Shown one piece after another: positions 1 through 7,917 of a DNA stretch of 16,369 bases; positions within the stretch are counted from its first letter, which is position 1; each line of letters begins with the position of its first letter. Origin of the DNA: CAYINU01 sp964364855 (GTDB lineage Bacteria; Margulisbacteria; Marinamargulisbacteria; CAYINU01); assembly GCA_964364855.1 (NCBI GenBank), contig CAYINU010000043.1, forward strand, positions 1 through 16,369, written 5' to 3'. The notes below the pieces were generated by a model that was not told where the DNA came from, searched no databases, and saw only the letters and a program-made list of their open reading frames with translations. The translations under genes and the position numbers were made by a program.

Positions 1-50
1 CCGGTTTTTTTGCTGCCACTTGCCTTGCATCTATCAAATGGGGACACGCC

Positions 51-824
51 CTAGTCTCCCAAATACACTGAGGGTGTCCATTCGGTTACGCCGCGCAGAT
101 AATCGGACCCGGCTGGTCTGGCATTTCTGCCGATTTTATTGAGCAGGGCGACCACTTGAGCCGTCGAAACAATGATCGGCTGACGAAATACAATCCACAT
201 CCAGCCCTCCGTACATGGCGGCGTGCTGGCAGAACCCACGTATCGGAAAAACGTCTGTCCGGCTGGTAGCAGGGACTGGGGATTAAACACCGTTGCGCGG
301 GGCATAGCGGAAGGTGCATCTCCCTGAAGTAGGGCTTGGACCAAGGGGTCTAAGACCATATTTTTGGTCGGAGACGTCCGGCCCAAAATAGCGACAACTA
401 CCACATCACCAGTGGTATTGCGGTGAACATATTGGATTTCCATTGCATAGGTCAGACCGGCAATTTGGTGTTCGCTCGGGTTATGAAGGTGAATCTCTTG
501 GAGGTCATAACGCACACCGTTTAGGGTTAAACCACCGGCATCCCGGATCGCAAATTGGGCTTGATGTGGGGCCCGGTCCGGTATCAACCATGCAAATCCG
601 GGCGTGTAGTCAAAAGTCAACGTGACGTCACGGCTAACCCGCAGGGGCCGGAGGATACTGATGGGTGACTGCATTTTCCCACTGCTGCAAAGCCGATATT
701 CGCCCGTCAACTCCCCCCAAGCCCGCGCTCCGGTTTTACCGGCGTAGGACCACAATGTCCCGGCGCTGGCAGACGCTGCAAAACCTACCAGGAATGCAGC
801 GATCAATCCGGCAACGGTGCGCAT
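51..824 (-). CDS. Secreted alpha-carbonic anhydrase family protein with altered zinc site
   Basis: This 257-residue protein belongs to the alpha-carbonic anhydrase family, which interconverts CO2 and bicarbonate in the periplasm. Residues 1-21 form a signal peptide ending in ASA before GTLW. The family blocks follow in order: QSPI at 52-55, EIHLHNPSEH at 110-119 (two zinc histidines, H112 and H114; active-site glutamate E118), MEIQYVH at 128-134, and STPPCTEG at 200-207. C46 and C204 match the usual bacterial disulfide pair. H87 may be the proton-shuttle histidine. Three positions are unusual. The third zinc ligand (His119 in human CA II) is Q131, and the Leu198-Thr199 pair is A199-S200. Activity may therefore be reduced, altered or lost. 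The ATG directly abuts the stop codon of the upstream oligoendopeptidase gene (TAGATG), so translation is probably coupled. The family assignment is firm; catalytic competence is uncertain. Confidence 0.9.
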   Translation of the reverse strand: MRTVAGLIAAFLVGFAASASAGTLWSYAGKTGARAWGELTGEYRLCSSGKMQSPISILRPLRVSRDVTLTFDYTPGFAWLIPDRAPHQAQFAIRDAGGLTLNGVRYDLQEIHLHNPSEHQIAGLTYAMEIQYVHRNTTGDVVVVAILGRTSPTKNMVLDPLVQALLQGDAPSAMPRATVFNPQSLLPAGQTFFRYVGSASTPPCTEGWMWIVFRQPIIVSTAQVVALLNKIGRNARPAGSDYLRGVTEWTPSVYLGD

Positions 825-2507
825 CTAGACCAAGGTCTCTAGCCGGTCAACCAGGCCCGAAATATAGGCCATACTTTTGCGCCAAAAGTCGCCCCGGGAA
901 ATATCCACACCCAGCGCGCGGGTGAGGTCCTGTGGGCTGGCCGAACTCCCACCGGCCAAAAAGCGCTTCAGGCGCGGTACAAACGACGGACCCTCTTCCA
1001 AATACAGTTGGTACAGCGCAATGACCAGCAAATTTCCGAAGTTGTAGGCATAGACATAAAAAGGCGCTTCATACAGATGAGGAATCGCAGACCACTCCCA
1101 TTTGTATTCGGGCAACACGGTCACCGAATCGCCAAACATTCGCTTTAGCTCTTCGGTGTACATGCCGCAAAGCTCGTCGGTAGACGTGAATTGCACCGAA
1201 ATCCGCTCATGGGCACGCATCTCAAACCGTGAAAACATGTTCTGACGTTGGGAGGTCGCAAAAATATCTTCTAATTTCGATGTCAATATCGAGATCTGAG
1301 AGAGGCGATCGCTGTCTTTTTTCAGCTCCCAGTCGGTAACAATCATCTCTGAAAAGACGGATGCGGTTTCAGCCAATGGCAACCGTGGATGATAGGTCAA
1401 AAACGTCCGCTCCGAACATAGCATGTCATGAATGGCATGGCCCAATTCATGCGCCATGGTGGCCACATCCCGGTCGCGGCCCAAAAAATTGAGCAATACA
1501 TAGGGGTCTTTGCTGGGGATAGATGAAGAACAAAAGGCCCCGCCGCGCTTGGTGGGCATCACCGGCGCATCGATGCGATTTCGATCAAACATGCGTGCAG
1601 CACACTCATAAAATGTTTTATCAAAACTGGCAAAGGCCTTTAATACAATCTCTTTCGCTTCTTCGAAGGTATACCGTCGGTTGCTTTGCGGTAGCGGCGC
1701 ATAAATATCGGCCAGTGTCAGATCGGGCAGGTTGATCAGTTTCTTTTTCAGACGGTAATACCGTTCGACCAGCGGATAAGATTCCGTTGTAACATCGTGC
1801 AAAGTTTGAATGACTTCATCCGGCAGGTCGTTGTGGATATTCATCGGCTGGATGGGAGAGCCATATCCCCTGACTTTTCGCTCCACCGCACCGTTTTTGA
1901 CTACGCCGTTGTACAAGTGTGTAAAAGTGGTTTGGTTGGCTTCATAACGCTCAAAAAACAGGGTCATGGCTCGGCGGCGCACATCTGGATCGGCGTGTTG
2001 GCGCAGCGCACGCAGCTGCGATCCGTTCATCTTCTGAATCTTGCCATCCAGCTCAAATTCGAATTGAAAGCCGGAGGTCAATTCCTCGTACAGTTTGCGC
2101 AAGACCGTAACACCGGCCAAATCTTTGAGGGTATCCAGTTGTTCTTCGGGCTCGGACAGATTGTACTGCGCCGTTTTGCGGGCCTGCTCGAGCACATAGC
2201 GATACCCAACCAGCTGGGGGTCAGATTCCAGCGTTTTGAGATGGTCCACGGACATCTGGGCCAATTCGAGCCGGAAAAATACAATGGTATTGCTAATGTC
2301 CGAATCCATGTCCTCGAGTCGGGATAGCAATTTTTTGGCGACTTCGGAGGCCGTGTCCTCAGCAAACAGCAACGAGGCGTACTGATAGGCCACCTGAATC
2401 CCCGATCCCAGCCGTTCAAAGGTTTCAAACGCCGTTTTCATCTCGGCAGCCGAGAGATGAGCCAGTTTTTGGTAATAGGTATTTCGAAATGCCGCGGCAT
2501 CGGCCAG
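825..2507 (-). CDS. M3-family oligoendopeptidase (PepF-like), N-terminus lost in assembly gap
   Basis: A zinc metallopeptidase of family M3 (oligoendopeptidase F type), probably cytoplasmic, that cleaves short peptides. The 560 residues visible after the N run include an all-helical N-terminal region, the GGAFC segment at about residues 322-326, and the catalytic motif HELGH at 353-357. The third zinc ligand is E380 in LAETASVFSE. A C-terminal HLYEAPFYVYAYNFG segment matches the substrate-binding His/Tyr region of the family. Family members are usually about 600 residues, so I infer that about 35-45 N-terminal residues, including the start codon, lie in or beyond the gap. No signal peptide can be judged. 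The gene sits between a leucyl aminopeptidase and a carbonic anhydrase on the same strand, and its stop codon abuts the carbonic anhydrase start. Pairing with an aminopeptidase suggests peptide turnover. Confidence 0.93.
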   Translation of the reverse strand: MADAAAFRNTYYQKLAHLSAAEMKTAFETFERLGSGIQVAYQYASLLFAEDTASEVAKKLLSRLEDMDSDISNTIVFFRLELAQMSVDHLKTLESDPQLVGYRYVLEQARKTAQYNLSEPEEQLDTLKDLAGVTVLRKLYEELTSGFQFEFELDGKIQKMNGSQLRALRQHADPDVRRRAMTLFFERYEANQTTFTHLYNGVVKNGAVERKVRGYGSPIQPMNIHNDLPDEVIQTLHDVTTESYPLVERYYRLKKKLINLPDLTLADIYAPLPQSNRRYTFEEAKEIVLKAFASFDKTFYECAARMFDRNRIDAPVMPTKRGGAFCSSSIPSKDPYVLLNFLGRDRDVATMAHELGHAIHDMLCSERTFLTYHPRLPLAETASVFSEMIVTDWELKKDSDRLSQISILTSKLEDIFATSQRQNMFSRFEMRAHERISVQFTSTDELCGMYTEELKRMFGDSVTVLPEYKWEWSAIPHLYEAPFYVYAYNFGNLLVIALYQLYLEEGPSFVPRLKRFLAGGSSASPQDLTRALGVDISRGDFWRKSMAYISGLVDRLETLV

Positions 2508-2607
2508 NNNNNNNNNNNNNNNNNNNNNNNNNNNNNNNNNNNNNNNNNNNNNNNNNNNNNNNNNNNNNNNNNNNNNNNNNNNNNNNNNNNNNNNNNNNNN
2601 NNNNNNN
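2508..2607. other. Assembly gap of 100 N
   Basis: Exactly 100 undetermined bases, the usual scaffold placeholder for a gap of unknown size. The aminopeptidase frame enters from the right and ends at HLDIA, before its C-terminus. The oligoendopeptidase frame leaves on the left without its N-terminus. Together these missing parts need at least about 200 nt, more than the placeholder, so the true gap is probably larger. Any frame read through the N run is meaningless. Confidence 0.99.
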
Positions 2608-3996
2608 AGCAATATCCAAATGTACCCATGGTGTTTTGTCCACAAATTCCTCCAAAAATTTGGCGGCCGTGGCTGTCCCGGCAAGGCGGGTTTCCGTACA
2701 ATGTTTGATGTCCGCAATGTCCGATTTCAAATAGTCGCGGTATTCCTTATATAACGGCAATTCCCAAAGTCGCTCCCCCGTGTAGTCGCTGACGGCCTTA
2801 AACCGGTTCACCATCCGGCGGTTGTTGCTTAAAATAGCTGAGGCGACATCACCCAATGCAATTAAACAGGCCCCTGTCAGCGTAGCAATATCCACGATCT
2901 CATCTGCCTTTTCAGACACGGCCAGGCACAGCGCATCCGCCAAAATGAGACGGCCTTCCGCATCGGTATTGATGATCTCGATTGACGTGCCGTTCATCGC
3001 TCGGACCACATCTCCCGGCCGCTGTGCCGTGCCGGAACACATATTTTCAACCAAGGGTATAATGGCCGTCACGTTGACTTTTGTGGCTGACGGCCCCAAT
3101 TCCTGCAAGGCTACCATGGTGGCAAATACCGCCGCTGCGCCACTCATGTCCGCTTTCATTTCCCACATTTTGGCCGCAGGCTTGATCGAAATGCCACCGC
3201 TGTCAAATGTCACACCTTTGCCGACCAGAGCAACGGTTTTGGCTTTGGGATGAGGACGATAGCGTACCACGGCCATGTACGGTGCTGCCGCAGACCCTTG
3301 CGCCACACCCAAAAAGGACTGCATACCCAGCTTTTTCGCGCGATTTTTGTCAATAATCTCAACTGAAAAGTACGGTTTTTTGGTAAAGGCCAGTTTGATT
3401 TTATCCACAAAGTCTTGCGGCATGAGTAAGTTGGCCGGCGTATTGGCCAAATCCCTCGCAATCACCACAGCCTTGCCACTGGCCTGGCCCACGGTTATTC
3501 CTTTTCTGAACGTTTTACGCTTTCCCGCAGGCAACCCTACCCACACCATGCGGTTAAAGGTCGGCACCACCTCTTTTTTCGGTTTGGACTTGTAAGGCGA
3601 AAAGGTATAAGCCCCCAGCAATACGCCTTCCGCAAACGCTTGGCCGGCGAGACCCAGGTCCTGTAGCCGTCCGCAAAAAAACGGATCCCAATGCCAGTCG
3701 CAACTCTTTATTTTTTCCGAACGGAGTTTTCGAATGACATCACCGGACAACCGGCGAAAACCGTCGTAGTCGAGGGAGGCTTTTCCCGCCGAAACCAAAA
3801 CCACTTTCCGATAAGGCGCAGACCCAACGACATCCCAAACCCGAATGGACCCCGGATTTGCAGATAAAACCCCGGATTTGATTAGTGCCAAAAGCCTGCC
3901 TTTTAACCGGCTATCCAGTTCTTTTAATGGGCCAGCTAATTTTTTATTTTTGGGATTAATAAAAAAGATTCCGCATTCTTTGATTGCCTGTGGCAT
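2608..3996 (-). CDS. Leucyl aminopeptidase (family M17), C-terminus lost in assembly gap
   Basis: A cytosolic two-metal aminopeptidase of the M17 (PepA) family that removes N-terminal residues from peptides. The visible 463 residues hold a divergent N-terminal domain (about 1-160) and the conserved catalytic domain. Metal and active-site residues are K260 and D265 in VGKGVTFDSGG, K272, D283 in MKADMSG, and D345, E347 and R349 in the family signature NTDAEGRL (343-350). The visible sequence stops at WVHLDIA; family members have about 35 more residues. The ATG at 3994-3996 is preceded on the minus strand by GGAGG (plus-strand cctcc at 4004-4008) with 7 nt spacing, which supports this start. It is the first gene of the leftward set and is transcribed divergently from the respiratory operon. 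All catalytic residues that can be checked are intact. Confidence 0.95.
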
Positions 3997-4178
3997 GAAA
4001 AATCCTCCGTTTGCATGGAAAAAAATGATGGTCGTGTTGTTTCATCTTATCACCAGTTTTATGCATTTTTTAAGTTAAAAACAGCCTTGTAAAACCCCAT
4101 GCGCTAGGCTATACTTTTTTCGTTTTTGTCACGAGGACACCGCAGATTTGCAGTTTTTGTAGAAAGTAGGCATGGCAC
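3997..4178. other. Divergent intergenic region between aminopeptidase and actA
   Basis: This AT-rich 182-nt region separates the leftward peptidase genes from the rightward respiratory operon, so it should hold promoters for both. The plus-strand promoter candidate is listed separately. On the minus strand, AT-rich hexamers such as GATAAG and CATAAA (within about 4028-4075) could serve as a -10 element, but no clear -35 partner stands out. A weak inverted repeat TGTC-5 nt-GACA lies at 4127-4139. I see no RNA gene here. Confidence 0.6.
4087..4115 (+). promoter_or_regulatory. Sigma-70-like promoter for the ACIII-caa3 operon
   Basis: TTGTAA at 4087-4092 and TATACT at 4110-4115 are separated by 17 nt, the optimal spacing for a housekeeping sigma factor. 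Transcription would start near 4122, giving a leader of about 50-57 nt before actA. No other strong promoter was noticed inside the tightly packed genes downstream, so this may drive the whole operon. The match is by eye and the organism's consensus is unknown. Confidence 0.55.
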
Positions 4179-4826
4179 GTGGTATTTCCAAAATGGACCA
4201 ATCGAATTCCTCTTGTCATTCTTCTCATTGTGATCTTTCTTGGTATTTTTATCGTTTTTGCGTTGTGGTATTGGGCTTCCCCTCGCTTTCTAGAGGCGGG
4301 TTATCAACCCAAACAGCCCATCGCGTTCAGCCACCGCCTGCATGCCGGCGAGCTGGGTCTGGATTGCCGGTACTGTCATAGCAACGTCGAACGTACCGCC
4401 GCGGCCAGCATTCCGCCCACACAAGTCTGTATGAATTGTCACAACATCGTCAAAAGAGACAGCCCCGAAATCCAAAAACTCTACGCCTCCATGGAAAAAG
4501 ACCGCCCCGTTGAATGGATCAAAGTTCACAATCTTCCCGATTATGTTTACTTCGATCATAGCCGCCATATCCAATCCGGTGTGGGTTGTGCAACTTGTCA
4601 TGGCCGTATCGATCAAATGGATGTGGTGCGTCAGGTTGAGCCGTTGAGTATGGCTTGGTGTCTGGATTGTCACCGTGATCCTGCAAAATTTATTCGACCG
4701 GCTTCCGAGGTGACCACTATGGACTGGTCAGCCGGATCTGATGCGGATCAAATCACGCTCGGAGAACAGCTGGTCGCTGCCAAACACATTCAAACCAAGC
4801 AGGACTGTAGCACCTGTCACCGATAG
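4179..4826 (+). CDS. actA: Alternative complex III subunit ActA, pentahaem cytochrome c
   Basis: A membrane-anchored pentahaem cytochrome c of ACIII that takes electrons from the FeS subunit ActB on the periplasmic side. Residues 11-33 form one transmembrane anchor, followed by five CxxCH haem sites: CRYCH 63-67, CMNCH 84-88, CATCH 137-141, CLDCH 161-165 and CSTCH 210-214. The length of 215 residues suits the family. In this frame the only possible start is GTG at 4179, which has AGTAGG 8 nt upstream; an in-frame stop lies at 4167. An ATG at 4172 lies in another frame. Removing one G from the GG at 4181-4182 or nearby would give MARVFPKWTNR, closer to the N-terminus I expect for the family, so a one-base error or real shift is possible. 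It is followed after 19 nt by actB. Confidence 0.93.
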   Translation: MVFPKWTNRIPLVILLIVIFLGIFIVFALWYWASPRFLEAGYQPKQPIAFSHRLHAGELGLDCRYCHSNVERTAAASIPPTQVCMNCHNIVKRDSPEIQKLYASMEKDRPVEWIKVHNLPDYVYFDHSRHIQSGVGCATCHGRIDQMDVVRQVEPLSMAWCLDCHRDPAKFIRPASEVTTMDWSAGSDADQITLGEQLVAAKHIQTKQDCSTCHR

Positions 4827-4845
4827 TCAAGGAGAAAAGTAGGAT

Positions 4846-7800
4846 ATGCACAAGCATTACTGGCGCAGCGAAAACGAATTAAATAAAACCGCCGAATTCC
4901 AATCTTTCCAAGACCGTGAGTTTCCGGTAGACGCATCTGTTCTGGAAACCCCCGTCAGCCGGCGGTCATTTATCAAGCTGATGGGGGCCTCCATGGCACT
5001 GGCAGGTCTAACCGGCTGTAACGGAATCCGCAGACCTACCCGTCACATTTATCCTTACGCCAATATGCCCGAATACCAAGTTCCGGGCCGCCCCAATTTT
5101 TATGCGACTTCCATGGCCATCGGTCATCAAGTAAACGGTTTAGTCGCAGAGAGTTTCGAAGGGCGTCCTACCAAGATCGAAGGCAATCCCGACTACCCGC
5201 TCAATCCGGATGGCTCAGCCTCTGTTTTTAATCAAGCCTCTGTGATCGATCTGTATGATCCTGACCGACTCAAAACCGTTCGGCACCGCAACGAAGCCGC
5301 CACGTGGGAAGGGTTCTCTGCCTGGTGGAATCGACAATCAAAGACGCTTAAAGCAAACCACGGCGCAGGTCTATATATTTTGTCTACCATCCAGACTGGG
5401 CCTACTTTTTACCGGGTGGCAGATCAATTAAAATCCCAATTTCCACAAGCCACTTTTCTTATTAGCGAACCGGTAAACGCCGATAATGTCGTGACCGGGG
5501 TCTACAGCATGACTTCTCAAAAAGCCATTCCTGTTCTGGATTTTTCAGGCGCGAAGGTCATTGTGTCTTTGGACAGCGACTTTCTGGGAGTGGAAGGCGA
5601 TACCGTTCCTCAGATTCGGACTTTCGCCGAAAGTCGTGTTCCAGGCAAAAAAATGAGCCGTTTCTATGCCATCGAATCCCGTACAGGAGTCACCGGGGCA
5701 AAAGCCGACCACCGCCTACGTGTAAAGCCCAGCCAAATCGAAGCCTTTACGATTGTATTGGCCAAGGCCCTATCCCAACATGTCATCCTTCCCGGACAAG
5801 CGGCCCTTGCTCCGCTGTTCGTCCAAGCCGACGCTCTAGCCCACTCATTTGACTCTAAATTCATCAACGCCTTGGTCGAGGACTTGGTCAAAAACCGTGG
5901 CCGCTCCGTGGTAACCGCAGGATACAATCAACCGCCCAGTGTGCATGCCTTGGTATGGGCCATCAATAGCGCTTTGGGCAATACCAGCGGTGTTCGCTAT
6001 TACCCCGTTCCCTTTTCCGACCATGCGTTTAACAAGCAGTCTAGTACCGATGCCTTGATTACCCTGCAAAACGCATTGGAATCTAAAGCTGTGGATACCC
6101 TGATCATTTTAGATGGCGACCCAGCCTATACGGCGCCCGCTGATCTGAATCTCGGTGCCCGGCTCGCACTTGCAAAACACGTCGTCCATTTAACCTTGAG
6201 AGAAAATGCCACGAGCCGAACTGCCGAATGGGTACTGCCGCAAGCGCATTTTCTGGAAAGTTGGGATGATGCCACGGCCAGCACAGGGGCCATTTCCATC
6301 ATTCAGCCACTCATCTCCCCCCTCTTTTTTGGCAAGACACCCGCAGAATTACTCACTCTCCTCGCGAACACCCCACAAGAAGACTATGACCTGGTCGTCG
6401 CCACAGCCAAAAGCAATCATACCGGCGGAAATTTTGATGCAGCGTGGAAATCTTGGCTGCATAAAGGTGTGGTTTCAACAGGCACATCCGCTAGTATGCC
6501 AAGCTATTCCCCTACCGGTTTAGATACGGTGCTGGCCGAAAGCCAAAAGCGCGTGCGCAAACCCAATTCCGGATTGGAAATCGCCTTTTACCCTGATCAA
6601 AAATTATATGACGGCCGCTATGTCAACAACGGTTGGCTCCAAGAAACCCCGGAAACCTCCACAAAACTGACATGGGACAATGCGGCTATTGTGAGTCGCA
6701 AAACGGCAGATGCGTTGGGCGTGAATACCGAAGATGTCATCACCATTAAGGTCAACGGCCGCGCATTGGATGCGGCCGTGTTTGTACTCCCCGGCATGCC
6801 GGACGACACCCTTTCGATTGCACTCGGATATGGCCAATCCCAAGTGGGCCGCATCGGTTCGGATCGCGGTTTTAATGCTTACCAGATTCGGACCACGCAA
6901 GGGTTGTATATGGCATCCGGTGTGACCGTTTCCAAAACCGGAAAGACCTACGTCTTGGCTTGCACACAAGACCATTGGAGCATGGAAAACCGCCCGTTGA
7001 TCCGCGAAGCGTCCTTGGCCACCTATCTGGCACAGCCGGATTTTGCAAAAGACATGGGAGAAGAAGTCCCTCACAACCGTTCTTCTTGGAATGAGCATCC
7101 TTACGACACCGGATACCAATGGGGACTGTTCATCGACTTGGCAAAGTGTACGGGTTGTAACGCGTGTACCATTGCCTGTCAGGCTGAGAATAACATCCCG
7201 ATCGTCGGCAAAGATCAGGTCAAAAAAGGTCGTGAAATGCACTGGATCCGCGTCGATCGGTATTTTGTAGGCGACACCGCAGACGCCCAAATGGCTTTCC
7301 AACCCGTTACTTGTTTGCAGTGTGAAAACGCACCTTGCGAAAACGTGTGTCCCGTTGCGGCCACGACTCACAGCGTAGAAGGGCTCAACGATATGACCTA
7401 CAACCGATGTGTGGGTACCCGTTATTGCAGCAATAACTGCCCGGTAAAAGTGCGTCGTTTCAACTTCTTTGATTATCATCAACGCAACCCTGAAGCAAAA
7501 CCCAAGGCACGCGAGCATTTGTTTGATGCCGTCAAAACGCCTGACAAACTGATGCAAATGCAATTCAATCCTGATGTAACCGTACGGATGCGGGGGGTCA
7601 TGGAGAAATGCACCTATTGCGTCCAGCGCATTAATCAAGGCAAGTTTGCCGCCAAATTGCAGAACCGCACGATCCAAGACGGTGAAATCAAAACCGCTTG
7701 TCAGCAAACCTGTCCCGCAAATGCCATTACATTTGGCAATATCCGTGATGAAAACAGCGCGGTCTACAAACTGCGTAACGACAGTCGAAACTATTCCATT

Positions 7801-7917
7801 TTGGAAAGCTTACTCTTAAAAGCACGCACCACTTACGGCGCTGCCGTCCGCAATCCCAATGACCGGCTCGAGGTCATGGCCAAACCCGCAACTGAACACG
7901 GAGGACATCACTCATGA
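4846..7917 (+). CDS. actB: Alternative complex III subunit ActB, iron-sulfur protein with molybdopterin-enzyme-like domain
   Basis: The large 1023-residue catalytic-arm subunit of ACIII. It starts with a Tat motif, SRRSFIKLMGAS at 38-49, and a lipobox-like LTGC ending at C58, so it is probably exported folded and may be lipid-anchored. The N-terminal two thirds resemble molybdopterin oxidoreductases, but ActB proteins are known to bind no molybdenum cofactor. The C-terminal part resembles four-cluster FeS subunits. Cysteines are C768, C771, C774, C778; C823, C826, C831, C835; C855, C861, C865 (CVGTRYCSNNC); and C922, C925, C952, C956. This fits three [4Fe-4S] and one [3Fe-4S] cluster, as known for ACIII. 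The RBS is AAGGAG, 9 nt before the ATG. The stop overlaps the actC start as ATGA. Annotation as a polysulfide reductase or formate dehydrogenase subunit would be wrong given the neighbours. Confidence 0.97.
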   Translation: MHKHYWRSENELNKTAEFQSFQDREFPVDASVLETPVSRRSFIKLMGASMALAGLTGCNGIRRPTRHIYPYANMPEYQVPGRPNFYATSMAIGHQVNGLVAESFEGRPTKIEGNPDYPLNPDGSASVFNQASVIDLYDPDRLKTVRHRNEAATWEGFSAWWNRQSKTLKANHGAGLYILSTIQTGPTFYRVADQLKSQFPQATFLISEPVNADNVVTGVYSMTSQKAIPVLDFSGAKVIVSLDSDFLGVEGDTVPQIRTFAESRVPGKKMSRFYAIESRTGVTGAKADHRLRVKPSQIEAFTIVLAKALSQHVILPGQAALAPLFVQADALAHSFDSKFINALVEDLVKNRGRSVVTAGYNQPPSVHALVWAINSALGNTSGVRYYPVPFSDHAFNKQSSTDALITLQNALESKAVDTLIILDGDPAYTAPADLNLGARLALAKHVVHLTLRENATSRTAEWVLPQAHFLESWDDATASTGAISIIQPLISPLFFGKTPAELLTLLANTPQEDYDLVVATAKSNHTGGNFDAAWKSWLHKGVVSTGTSASMPSYSPTGLDTVLAESQKRVRKPNSGLEIAFYPDQKLYDGRYVNNGWLQETPETSTKLTWDNAAIVSRKTADALGVNTEDVITIKVNGRALDAAVFVLPGMPDDTLSIALGYGQSQVGRIGSDRGFNAYQIRTTQGLYMASGVTVSKTGKTYVLACTQDHWSMENRPLIREASLATYLAQPDFAKDMGEEVPHNRSSWNEHPYDTGYQWGLFIDLAKCTGCNACTIACQAENNIPIVGKDQVKKGREMHWIRVDRYFVGDTADAQMAFQPVTCLQCENAPCENVCPVAATTHSVEGLNDMTYNRCVGTRYCSNNCPVKVRRFNFFDYHQRNPEAKPKAREHLFDAVKTPDKLMQMQFNPDVTVRMRGVMEKCTYCVQRINQGKFAAKLQNRTIQDGEIKTACQQTCPANAITFGNIRDENSAVYKLRNDSRNYSILESLLLKARTTYGAAVRNPNDRLEVMAKPATEHGGHHS

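Noticed and set aside
1..50. Possible transcription terminator after the carbonic anhydrase gene
   Set aside because: There is a T run at 5-11 on the plus strand, but on the transcribed minus strand it reads as an A run, and no convincing hairpin precedes it.
1797..2327. A 176-codon plus-strand frame inside the oligoendopeptidase gene
   Set aside because: The opposite strand encodes a clear M3 peptidase and the frame has no recognisable motif.
4127..4139. TGTC-5 nt-GACA inverted repeat as a regulator site
   Set aside because: Four-base arms are too short to support an operator call without conservation data.
6604..7707. A 367-codon open frame on the minus strand inside actB
   Set aside because: It is antisense to the highly conserved FeS domain of ActB, shows no recognisable domain, and has no visible ribosome-binding context. 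It is a by-product of the codon use of actB.
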